Positions 1 through 7,774 of a stretch of DNA of 64,000 nucleotides are shown piece by piece. Position 1 is the first letter of the stretch. The number at the start of each line of letters is the position of its first letter. Position numbers and translations under genes: made by a program. This stretch comes from Nostoc sp. 'Peltigera membranacea cyanobiont' N6 (GTDB taxonomy: Bacteria > Cyanobacteriota > Cyanobacteriia > Cyanobacteriales > Nostocaceae), in contig NZ_CP026681.1 in the NCBI RefSeq assembly GCF_002949735.1, forward strand, positions 1,364,001 through 1,428,000. The letters are read 5' to 3'. Under the pieces are notes generated by a model that searched no databases, was not told the origin of the DNA, and worked only from the letters and a program-made list of their open reading frames with translations.

Positions 1-589
1 CAAGGTATGGGTAATGCCAGAAGGCTACGGCAGCCTATTGTGGTCTGAAGCTCAACCAAAGAAAAGCCCTGGCAGTCCCGATTTTACAAAAATATCGGTG
101 GCGATCGTTGATATTGGACATCAAACTGTCGATCTTTTGATGGTAGATAACTTCCGTTTTGCCAGAGGTGCTTCTAAGAGCGAAGATTTCGGCATGAATA
201 AGTTTTATGAATTGGTGTCTGCCGAAATCGAGGGAGCAGATAGTCAATCTCTAGCACTGATTTCTGCTGTGAACAAACCCAGAGGTGAACGCTATTACCG
301 TCCTAAAGGCGCTAGCAAGCCCACCAACCTAGATGATTTTCTTCCTAACCTTACGGAGATGTTTTCTCGCGAAATCTGTAGCCGTGTGCTAGCCTGGTTG
401 CCAGAACGCGTCACCGATGTGATTCTCACTGGCGGGGGTGGTGAGTTCTTCTGGGATGACGTTCAACGTCTGCTCAAAGAAGCAAAGATTAATGCTCATT
501 TAGCAGCACCTTCCCGTCAGGCGAATGCTTTGGGGCAGTATATTTATGGAGAGGCACAATTATCCTCCAATCGCGCTGCTAGGGCATAA
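1..589 (+). CDS. ParM/StbA-like actin-family ATPase, C-terminal part (cut by window edge)
   Basis: The frame is open to the left edge, so the first ATG (position 14) is internal and the N-terminal half is missing. What remains is the second half of an actin-like fold: a phosphate-2 type motif VDIGHQTVDLL near residue 33 of the visible part, and the adenosine-binding motif VILTGGGGEFFWDDV near residue 135. ParM-type proteins form ATP-driven filaments that push DNA molecules apart. A small ribbon-helix-helix protein follows after 5 bases, matching the parM-parR arrangement. I infer a segregation or cytoskeletal role. Nothing visible tells whether the locus was plasmid-borne or is a chromosomal system. 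Confidence 0.7.
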   Translation, partial: KVWVMPEGYGSLLWSEAQPKKSPGSPDFTKISVAIVDIGHQTVDLLMVDNFRFARGASKSEDFGMNKFYELVSAEIEGADSQSLALISAVNKPRGERYYRPKGASKPTNLDDFLPNLTEMFSREICSRVLAWLPERVTDVILTGGGGEFFWDDVQRLLKEAKINAHLAAPSRQANALGQYIYGEAQLSSNRAARA

Positions 590-594
590 AGCTG

Positions 595-1074
<480 letters not shown>

Positions 1075-1114
1075 GTAAAAATCAGGTTGGTGAGCAGTTT
1101 TTGCTCATATTAAC

Positions 1115-1144
1115 AATCCTTAATAGTATTCACTATTAAGGATT
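1115..1144 (+). terminator. Perfect 13-bp hairpin after the parMR-like pair
   Basis: Arms 1115-1127 and 1132-1144 are exact reverse complements with a 4-base loop (attc). An A/T-rich stretch ending in a T run follows. It lies 40 bases after the stop of the ParR-like gene, so a transcription terminator is the simplest reading. Confidence 0.5.
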
Positions 1145-1303
1145 ATTAATGTTTATATTTTTTAGAAATGCGATCGCGTCTATTCAAGTTATACAGAGCG
1201 ATATCCATAAAATACTTTTTATAAATCATGTTTAATGTGAATTAAAAATTGAAAACCAATATTGCAAGCTCCTCTATTAGTTGAGGCTCAAGAAGCAGTT
1301 AAT

Positions 1304-1813
1304 TTACCAATCGTAGTCAGTGGTGTCGATAACAGTCCCGTCCTCCAAAGTCAACTCTATAGCCATACCAGTAAAATCAACCGTATCGACATTTTTAGCT
1401 CCAGTCAGATCGGGACTAAAGGCATCGCCAACTCTGATTACAGCATCAAACAAGTTAGCCCCTCTCATATTAGTACCATCCAACTCGGCCCACTCCAGCA
1501 AGGCTTCGGTCAAGTTAGCTCCACTCAGGTCGGTATTGGTGAGATTGCTTTTACTCAAGTCAGCACGGGTCAAGTTGGCATTACTCAAGTTGGCTCCTTC
1601 CAAATTGACCCCTCTCAAGTCAGCCTGAGTCAAATCGGCACCACTGAGATTAATCCCGCTCAAATCAGAGGTGATTCCCTGACGGTAGGGTTCGGCATAA
1701 GCATCAACGTCAAAGCGGCGGTGGACTCCACTAAGATTAGCTCCTTTCAGATCGACTCCGCTAAAATCTCTCTCCCCAGCAGCATAACGTCTCAGCAATT
1801 GTTTACCGTTCAT
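1304..1813 (-). CDS. Pentapeptide-repeat protein
   Basis: 169 residues built largely from A(D/N)LXX pentapeptides, for example GADLTQADLRGVNLEGANL and following, between about residues 20 and 130. Such repeats form a right-handed quadrilateral beta helix. There is no signal peptide or membrane segment. Function is unknown; cyanobacterial genomes carry many such proteins. The C-terminal 30 residues are acidic and not repetitive. The opposite strand is open over the same stretch because of the 15-bp repeat, but only this strand gives a recognised family. Confidence 0.85.
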   Translation of the reverse strand: MNGKQLLRRYAAGERDFSGVDLKGANLSGVHRRFDVDAYAEPYRQGITSDLSGINLSGADLTQADLRGVNLEGANLSNANLTRADLSKSNLTNTDLSGANLTEALLEWAELDGTNMRGANLFDAVIRVGDAFSPDLTGAKNVDTVDFTGMAIELTLEDGTVIDTTDYDW

Positions 1814-2219
1814 AATTCGCCTTTTCCATCAATTAACGCATACAAAGATAACTCACTTAACCTCTGCCCTATCTTCTTCAATCCCACATCTAGTATCAAC
1901 TTTTAAATTACCAATCTCCCCACTAGACAACTAGCCGAAGCCCAAATAACCAAAACATTTCTGAGTACCCAGTTAGCGCTCTTTTATTACTCTTAAAAAA
2001 TAAAATATTTATAGGTTGGGTTTAACTTTGTTCAACTAAAAAAATCAAGGATTCTTAGTGTTTGGTTTTGTTCCTCTACCCAAGCTATCCCTAGATTTTA
2101 AAAAATTAATCACAAATTTTGTTTTGAATATTATTAGTACATATTTTTACTAGATTCTTTTTTTACTCTGTACACTGTATAAATGCTAGAATCCTCAAGT
2201 AGACAGTTAGGATACTTAG
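1814..2219. other. Intergenic region between divergent genes
   Basis: This 406-base A/T-rich gap separates the pentapeptide gene from the divergent hexomutase gene and must hold both promoters. I see no convincing operator, RNA or repeat. Confidence 0.5.
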
Positions 2220-3656
2220 ATGCCAGTTGTAGCTAACTCAATCAAGTTTGGTACAGACGGCTGGCGGGGCATTATTGGTGATGAGTTCACCTTTGAACGC
2301 CTAGCCCTGGTCGCGCCAGTTGCCGCAAAAGTATTATATGATACGTATTTTTCTACGGTTGGTAGCCGGACAATAATTGTCGGTTACGATCGCCGATTCA
2401 TGGCCGAAGACTTTGCTCGTGTTGTCGCCGATACTGTCAGTGCTGTCGGATTTGATGTGCTACTGAGCGAGAGCTATGCCCCAACCCCAGCTTATAGTTG
2501 GGCGGCAAAAGAACTCAATGCTTTAGGGGCGCTGGTAATTACAGCCAGCCATAATCCTGGTAAATATTTGGGTTTAAAAGTCAAGGGTTATTTTGGTGGA
2601 TCGGTACCGCCAGAAGTCACAAAAGAGATCGAAGAGCAGTTGGTGGTGGATATACCACTAGCAGCTACCCCAGGTAAGCAAGAGAAATTCGATCCTTGGC
2701 CTAGTTATACCCAAGCACTAGAACGTAAAGTTGATATCGCCAAACTTAGAGAAGCGATCGCATCTGGTAAATTAACGTTATTTGCCGATGTCATGCATGG
2801 CGCTGCTGCTAGCGGATTGGCGAGACTACTAGGCAATCAAGTCAAAGAAATCAACAGCGATCGCGATCCCCTCTTTGGTGGCGGTGCGCCGGAACCCTTA
2901 CCAAAATACCTTTCAAAGCTATTTGAAGTCATCAAAGCTCACAGAGAAACCGATAAATCAGGTTTAACGGTGGGGTTAGTATTTGATGGAGACTGCGATC
3001 GCATTGCAGCAGTAGATGGAGAAGCCAACTTCCTAAGTTCCCAAGTATTAATCCCGATATTAATCGACCATTTAACCTTAAGGCGCGGCTTTACTGGAGA
3101 AATAGTCAAAACTGTTAGTGGTTCCGACTTAATGCCCCTTGTAGCAGCACTACATAACCTGTCAATATTTGAGACAGCAGTTGGTTATAAATACATCGCT
3201 GACAGAATGTTAGTCGCAAAAGTGTTGCTGGGTGGTGAAGAGTCGGGAGGAATTGGCTATGGTAGCCATATTCCCGAACGCGATGCACTGCTGTCAGCAT
3301 TGTACGTCTTAGAAGCGATCGTTGAATCTGGTTTGGATTTAGGTGAATATTATCGCTACTTGCAGAAACAGACAGGGTTTACCTCAGCTTACGATCGCAT
3401 TGATTTACCCTTAGCAAATATGCAAGTGCGATCGCGTCTTTTGCAACAACTGCAAACCCAACCCTTAACGGAAATTGCAGGTAAAGCAGTAATTGATTGC
3501 CAAACAATTGACGGCTACAAATATCGTCTAGCCGATAAAAGCTGGTTAATGATTCGATTTAGCGGGACTGAACCAGTTTTACGCCTCTATTGTGAAGCCC
3601 CAACAATTGAGCAAGTGCATCAAACTCTTGCTTGGGCGAAACAGTGGGCGGGGTAA
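2220..3656 (+). CDS. Phosphoglucomutase/phosphomannomutase family protein
   Basis: 478 residues, normal for the alpha-D-phosphohexomutase family that interconverts hexose 1- and 6-phosphates. Visible motifs in order: N-terminal FGTDGWRG (10-17); the active-site phosphoserine loop TASHNPG with Ser110; the metal-binding DGDCDR near residue 260; the sugar-binding GGEESGG near 340; and the phosphate-binding RFSGTEP near 447. All catalytic elements are present. It would feed glycogen, sucrose or envelope sugar synthesis; the exact sugar cannot be told from sequence. It stands alone, with rdgB 87 bases downstream behind a repeat tract. Confidence 0.92.
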   Translation: MPVVANSIKFGTDGWRGIIGDEFTFERLALVAPVAAKVLYDTYFSTVGSRTIIVGYDRRFMAEDFARVVADTVSAVGFDVLLSESYAPTPAYSWAAKELNALGALVITASHNPGKYLGLKVKGYFGGSVPPEVTKEIEEQLVVDIPLAATPGKQEKFDPWPSYTQALERKVDIAKLREAIASGKLTLFADVMHGAAASGLARLLGNQVKEINSDRDPLFGGGAPEPLPKYLSKLFEVIKAHRETDKSGLTVGLVFDGDCDRIAAVDGEANFLSSQVLIPILIDHLTLRRGFTGEIVKTVSGSDLMPLVAALHNLSIFETAVGYKYIADRMLVAKVLLGGEESGGIGYGSHIPERDALLSALYVLEAIVESGLDLGEYYRYLQKQTGFTSAYDRIDLPLANMQVRSRLLQQLQTQPLTEIAGKAVIDCQTIDGYKYRLADKSWLMIRFSGTEPVLRLYCEAPTIEQVHQTLAWAKQWAG

Positions 3657-3666
3657 AATTCATTAA

Positions 3667-3750
3667 TTAGTCATTAGTCATTTGTCCTTTGTCCTTGGTA
3701 AATAACTAATGACTAATGGCCAATGACCAATGACTAATGACCAATGACCA
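3667..3750. repeat. STRR heptamer tract before rdgB
   Basis: Runs of heptamers of the type tcattag/tttgtcc on the left and aatgacc/aatgact on the right. The two halves are roughly inverted. The right-hand copies run straight into the rdgB start codon. Confidence 0.8.
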
Positions 3751-4322
3751 AATTACTTGTAGTAGCCACAGGAAATCCAGGTAAGTTGCGGGAAATGCAA
3801 GCTTACCTGGAAAATTCTGGTTGGGAATTAACCCTCAAACCCGAAGAATTGGAAATTGAAGAGACGGGCGAAACTTTTGCCGCTAATGCTTGTCTGAAAG
3901 CATCACAAATTGCTAAAGCTACGGGAAATTGGGCGATTGCTGATGATTCGGGCTTGCAAGTAGATGCCCTAAATGGCGCACCAGGGGTATATTCTGCACG
4001 TTACGCCAAAACCGACTCAGAACGGATTGCTAGGATATTGAGCGAATTAGGCAACGAGGTAAATCGGCAAGCGCAATTTGTCTGTGCAGTAGCGATCGCT
4101 CGTCCCGATGGTGCGATCGTATTACAATCTGAAGGAATTTGTCGTGGTGAAATTCTCCATACACCTCGTGGTGATGGTGGTTTCGGCTACGATCCAATTT
4201 TTTATGTGCAAGAGTTACAATTGACTTTTGCTGAGATGACACGGGAGTTAAAGCGGTCAATTAGCCATCGAGGCAAGGCTTTTACAGCTTTACTTCCGCA
4301 ACTGGAAAGAGTTGAGAGTTAG
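3744..4322 (+). CDS. rdgB: XTP/dITP diphosphatase (RdgB/HAM1)
   Basis: 192 residues, typical length. The enzyme hydrolyses non-canonical purine nucleoside triphosphates (XTP, dITP, ITP) to monophosphates and pyrophosphate, keeping them out of nucleic acids. Family motifs are all present: ATGNPGKLREM (8-18), TFAANACLKA (44-53), ADDSGLQVDALNGAPG (66-81), GGFGYDPIFY near 150, and SHRGKA near 178. The start codon lies inside the last copy of the preceding heptamer repeat; the next in-frame Met (residue 18) would remove the NPGK loop, so 3744 is right. Confidence 0.93.
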   Translation: MTKLLVVATGNPGKLREMQAYLENSGWELTLKPEELEIEETGETFAANACLKASQIAKATGNWAIADDSGLQVDALNGAPGVYSARYAKTDSERIARILSELGNEVNRQAQFVCAVAIARPDGAIVLQSEGICRGEILHTPRGDGGFGYDPIFYVQELQLTFAEMTRELKRSISHRGKAFTALLPQLERVES

Positions 4323-4403
4323 GAGTTAGGAATTAGGAGTTAGGATTTATGAATTCTGCTAAATCTTCATTCATTTAGTCCTTACTCACAATTCATAACT
4401 CCT

Positions 4404-4431
4404 GTACAGACGCGATTAATCGCGTCTCTAC
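4404..4431. terminator. 28-bp near-perfect palindrome between convergent rdgB and glnB
   Basis: The core 4408-4427 (agacgcgatt/aatcgcgtct) is a perfect 20-bp palindrome, extended by four bases each side with one mismatch. It sits between two convergent genes and may end transcription in both directions. A diverged relative lies at 61888-61914. Confidence 0.5.
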
Positions 4432-4442
4432 TCATCACTTTT

Positions 4443-4781
4443 TTAAACCGCCTCTGTGTTCTTTTCGCCAGTACGAATCCGAATCACTTGCTCAACAGGC
4501 GAGATGAAAATTTTACCATCGCCGATTTCACCAGTGCGGGCAGCAGCAATAATTTTGTCTACTACCATATCAACCTGATTGTCGTCAACTACGATTTCCA
4601 CTTTGAGTTTTTGCAGAAACTCGACAGTGTACTCAGAACCGCGATAACGTTCAGTTTGGCCTTTCTGCCGTCCGAACCCCCGAACTTCAGAAACAGTCAT
4701 GCCGACAATACCAGCGTTAACCAAGGCAATTTTTACCTCATCTAGCTTAAATGGGCGGATAATAGCTTCTACTTTTTTCAT
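4443..4781 (-). CDS. glnB: Nitrogen regulatory protein P-II
   Basis: 112 residues, the canonical PII length. PII is a trimeric sensor of 2-oxoglutarate, ATP/ADP and, in cyanobacteria, phosphorylation; it controls N-acetylglutamate kinase, PipX and nitrate uptake. The T-loop RYRGSEYTVEF carries Ser49, the phosphorylation site of cyanobacterial PII, and Tyr51. The B-loop TGEIGDGKIFI and C-terminal RIRTGE are intact. Monocistronic by context, convergent with rdgB. Confidence 0.97.
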   Translation of the reverse strand: MKKVEAIIRPFKLDEVKIALVNAGIVGMTVSEVRGFGRQKGQTERYRGSEYTVEFLQKLKVEIVVDDNQVDMVVDKIIAAARTGEIGDGKIFISPVEQVIRIRTGEKNTEAV

Positions 4782-4817
4782 CTTCTTGACTCCTGACTTC
4801 TACTAGCTTCGTTTATA

Positions 4818-4859
4818 TATCTAACCAGATCCGCAGTCTGAAGCTGTAACTAGCAGTGC
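4818..4859 (-). promoter_or_regulatory. Candidate NtcA-type promoter of glnB
   Basis: On the minus strand the sequence reads GCA-N8-TAC (complement of 4846-4859), one base away from the NtcA consensus GTA-N8-TAC. An A/T-rich TAGATA (complement of 4818-4823) lies 22 bases further on, the spacing expected between an NtcA site and the -10 box. The mismatch and the weak -10 make this tentative. Confidence 0.3.
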
Positions 4860-5127
4860 TTTTCCTAAAAGATATGTAATAATTACCACTTTCTTAAAGT
4901 GTAGATGCATTGCCTGATGCTTGAGACATGAGAACCAGCCAGGATTTATTAATTGGATAATCTTTGAGGTTCTAACAAAAAGAAGTTGCTGTCAAGTTAG
5001 CATTTTATGTAGCTTTTATAACCTAGAAATAGATAAATTGCGTTATTTAGCAGATATCCTCAAATATTTAGAGAGTGAATGCAGAGAAATTGCTTGGTAG
5101 CCTACTGCTGACTGTGGGAGTTTCAAA
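4860..5127. other. Rest of the glnB upstream gap
   Basis: A/T-rich DNA between the candidate glnB promoter and the next minus-strand gene. No other feature recognised. Confidence 0.4.
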
Positions 5128-5736
5128 CTAACGTTTTTGATGTTCAAATAAGGGACGCACAACGAAATATCCGGCGCTAAAGGCAGTAAGCATGATTAAC
5201 AAAATAGTGATAATTAACCACCAACCACTTAGTCCCTTGGCATCTGGCTCAGTAGTGGAATAATAACTTACTTGTTGCTCTTCTATAAAAATTGGTTCTT
5301 GGATCGGGAAATTAATTTCCATTACAGGTGTCGAAAAGTTTTGGCGGCGGCTTTTTTCGGGCGGGGCTTTGGGGACAACAGGTGGACGTGGATGAGCAAC
5401 CTGCTGACGTGGAGGCGCTTCAGTTCCTGGCTGTTTGGTAGCCCTTTTCACGCCGCTATAAGCTTGGGAAGCTTGGTGATAACTAGGCGTAGCTTGGGAA
5501 TCTACAAAATTTTGCAAATGAGAAAAAGACTCGGCAACTTTGATAATTTCTTGGCGTAATAGTTGATTTTCTTGTGCTAGTTGCTGATTTTGGGTGGTGA
5601 GTGCATTTAGCCTCGCCTGTGCTGCTTGCAACTCTGCTGACAATTCCCTGTATACAGATAGTGGTACAGAGGGAGGGTAGGCTTGAGTAGTCGGTGTTGG
5701 CGAATTTCTGTGAACAGAACCTATGGTTGTTCGCAT
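5128..5736 (-). CDS. Coiled-coil protein with C-terminal membrane anchor, unknown function
   Basis: 202 residues. Residues 26-75 form a heptad-like coiled coil rich in Gln and Leu. Residues 95-135 are Pro/Gln/Arg-rich and probably disordered. A single hydrophobic helix (WWLIITILLIMLTAFSAGYFVV) near residues 172-193 is followed by a basic tail (FEHQKR), so this looks like a tail-anchored protein. I do not recognise a named family. It stands alone between glnB and thiD. Confidence 0.7.
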   Translation of the reverse strand: MRTTIGSVHRNSPTPTTQAYPPSVPLSVYRELSAELQAAQARLNALTTQNQQLAQENQLLRQEIIKVAESFSHLQNFVDSQATPSYHQASQAYSGVKRATKQPGTEAPPRQQVAHPRPPVVPKAPPEKSRRQNFSTPVMEINFPIQEPIFIEEQQVSYYSTTEPDAKGLSGWWLIITILLIMLTAFSAGYFVVRPLFEHQKR

Positions 5737-5865
5737 CGGGGCTTGGTATTAAAAATCAAGGTAAGTAGATCGTACAGAGATGCTAACAGAGATAGTCAGC
5801 CCTGAAACTATGCCCAAGAATAATAGAAAAATGCCGAAAGGGCAAAGATTTATTATGAGGGGTTG

Positions 5866-5953
5866 GGAATTGGGAATTGGGAATTGGTTAATCTTCCTAG
5901 TCCCCAGTCCCCAGTCCCCAGTCCCTAGTCCCCAGTCTCTAGTCTCTAGTCCC
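5866..5953. repeat. STRR tracts (ggaattg)n and (tccccag)n
   Basis: Two heptamer runs of complementary character, ttgggaa copies then agtcccc copies. The right end overlaps the last codons and stop of thiD (stop at 5939-5941), so the repeat supplies the C-terminal residues of that protein. Confidence 0.8.
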
Positions 5954-6766
5954 CACAATTGGGAAGAAATGTCCTACAGGGCCTTGCCCTTCGCCAATAT
6001 CTAGGGCGTAAGTAAGCGCAGTAGTCACATACTCCTTTGCTTGTTGCACTGCTGACCACAAGTTATTTCCCTTAGCCAGATTAGCAGCGATCGCAGCCGA
6101 TAGCGTACAACCAGTACCGTGAGTATTTTTTGTCTCTACTTGCTGGCAAGTCAAAACTTCCAACTTGTCCCCATCAAACCAGATATCAATTCCACGCAAA
6201 TCTCCCTGCATACCACCACCCTTGACTAAAACAGCCTTCGTCCGTAAAGTCTTGTGAATAATTTCAGCCGCAGCTTGCATATCCTCCAAAGAATTAATTT
6301 CTAAACCGCTCAAAATCTGGGCTTCGTAGCGATTCGGCGTGATTATAACTGCCTTGGGAATCAGGGCATGGCATAAAGTCTTCACAGCATCATCATCAAT
6401 CAATTGTGCCCCTGTACGTGAAACCATTACTGGATCGACTACTAAATTCTCGATTTGTAAAGCTTCCACCTGTTGGGCAACAGCAAAGATAATTTCCTGA
6501 TTGAGCAACATACCAGTTTTAGCAGCTTGTACGCCAATATCTTCAACTACTGCCTGAATTTGCGCCACAACAGCCTCTGTTGGTATGGCATCAACTCTTT
6601 TGACTCCTAAAGTGTTTTGTGCCGTGACGCAGGTTATGGCGCTAGTACCGTGGACACAGTGAAAAGCAAAGGTGCGTAAATCAGCTTGAATTCCTGCACC
6701 GCCACCACTATCTGAACCAGCAATGGTTAAAGCAACAGGTATTCTGGAGTTTATTTCAGTATTCAT
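5939..6766 (-). CDS. thiD: Hydroxymethylpyrimidine/phosphomethylpyrimidine kinase
   Basis: 275 residues. ThiD phosphorylates HMP and then HMP-P to HMP-PP for thiamine synthesis. Ribokinase-fold motifs: AGSDSGGGAGIQAD near residues 17-30 (substrate loop), ITPNRYEA near 140, VKGGG near 180, and the ATP/anion-hole motif NTHGTGCTLSAAI near 212-224. Length and motifs are complete. The last few residues are encoded by an STRR and are probably not functional. No TPP riboswitch is recognisable upstream. Confidence 0.94.
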   Translation of the reverse strand: MNTEINSRIPVALTIAGSDSGGGAGIQADLRTFAFHCVHGTSAITCVTAQNTLGVKRVDAIPTEAVVAQIQAVVEDIGVQAAKTGMLLNQEIIFAVAQQVEALQIENLVVDPVMVSRTGAQLIDDDAVKTLCHALIPKAVIITPNRYEAQILSGLEINSLEDMQAAAEIIHKTLRTKAVLVKGGGMQGDLRGIDIWFDGDKLEVLTCQQVETKNTHGTGCTLSAAIAANLAKGNNLWSAVQQAKEYVTTALTYALDIGEGQGPVGHFFPIVGTRD

Positions 6767-7257
6767 ATTATGAAGATTAAGTCAGTTGGCATCATCAAAC
6801 CAAACTATCTCAAAGATTGATGAATTCGGCTAAAACCCTCTTTCATAGTGCCTCCTGAAAGCAACCTACTTACTGATGAGATGGTCTTTGCTTGGCGTAG
6901 GCGTAACTCGCAAAAAATGTTTGAAGGAACTTCATCAAATCCTCGCACAAAGCACTCTCTATCCCCATATCACTCTCGAAATTAACAGGACTTCACCACT
7001 ATACCTCCATAGTTTATTTGATTTTGTTGTAAAAAAACTTACCATATTCAGAATATTCACTGATATCAAGTGCTATTTGTAAAGGTTACTTTTAACTAAG
7101 TTCACAAGGCACAGTTACATCGCCTACAACAGGTTCGACTAAGTTGTTACATTAGTTCCCTTAAGTTAAGGGATCAACCTACTAAAGTTTCAACCAATTT
7201 AACTTCGATCGCTGTAACTTTAAGTCCTCAGTTATTAGCCCGGAGGTTCATTCTACC
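6767..7257. other. Intergenic, no gene seen
   Basis: A/T-rich stretch. A small open frame at 6876-7082 has no family resemblance, no ribosome site, and includes a dispersed-repeat fragment (cttggcgtaggcgtaactcg at 6891-6910). I do not call it a gene. Confidence 0.5.
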
Positions 7258-7587
7258 ATGCCGATTTGGCAACTTCCTGACCTAAAACAACGGACAAAGT
7301 TCAGAGGAATTACTATGCAGATTTACGATTCTCGTATCAAATATAGCAGATAAGCTGGCTCGCAAAGAGCAGCGATGTCTACGACGGGCTATGCCTACGC
7401 GGTTGCTACAGATAAAGATACTATTCAATTCGACTTCATCACAGGATATCTAACAAAAAGCTCAGAGAAGACAGGAAACATCTCCGGCTTTGCGCTGCCT
7501 TGTCTACGTGCTAATCGTCCGCTCACCCTCAATAAAACACTGACGATTGACGATATTAATATCCCTGATTTAACCATCAACGGTTAA
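7258..7587 (+). pseudogene. Decayed beta-helix (Pmp/CSLREA-like) protein fragment
   Basis: One frame runs from an ATG at 7258 (Shine-Dalgarno cggagg at 7241-7246) to TAA at 7585, interrupted by a single TAA at 7351. The C-terminal part, DTIQFD then NRPLTLNKTLTIDDINIPDLTING, resembles the repeat of secreted beta-helix proteins, including the intact PEP-CTERM protein at 16207 (NDVVEFI then AIAKNLTINGPAANLLTIS). A dispersed repeat (7374-7400) lies just after the stop. I read this as the remnant of a longer gene. Alternatively the first 31 codons could be a leader peptide. Confidence 0.4.
7374..7400 (+). repeat. Small dispersed repeat, copy 1 (gatgtctacgac... family)
   Basis: About 27 bases beginning gatgtctacgacgggctat. 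Near-identical copies occur at 49635-49661 (plus strand) and 52357-52382 (minus strand), the latter two inside genes. This fits the very small dispersed repeats known from Nostoc genomes. Confidence 0.75.
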
Positions 7588-7774
7588 CAGGAGAAAAAGT
7601 TTTCAGTTTGACAACAGCGTTTCTACAACTGACGCAATTTCAAGTTGCGATCGGACAGCTGTGACTGTCTGAAAAATCCCGACAGATTAACCATTCAAAT
7701 CGCTCCTTAGCAACCTAAGAAAGTTGCTGAGGTCTACTTCCAATTACCCTTACACACACATTCGGAGTAAATAA

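Noticed and set aside
1262..1906. Long plus-strand frame (214 codons) over the pentapeptide gene
   Set aside because: It is the antisense of a 15-base repeat, has no ATG with a ribosome site, and the minus strand encodes a recognised family.
6767..6880. TPP riboswitch before thiD
   Set aside because: The conserved CUGAGA and downstream core of THI elements are not present.
6876..7082. 68-codon frame after thiD
   Set aside because: No family, no ribosome site, and part of it is a dispersed-repeat fragment.
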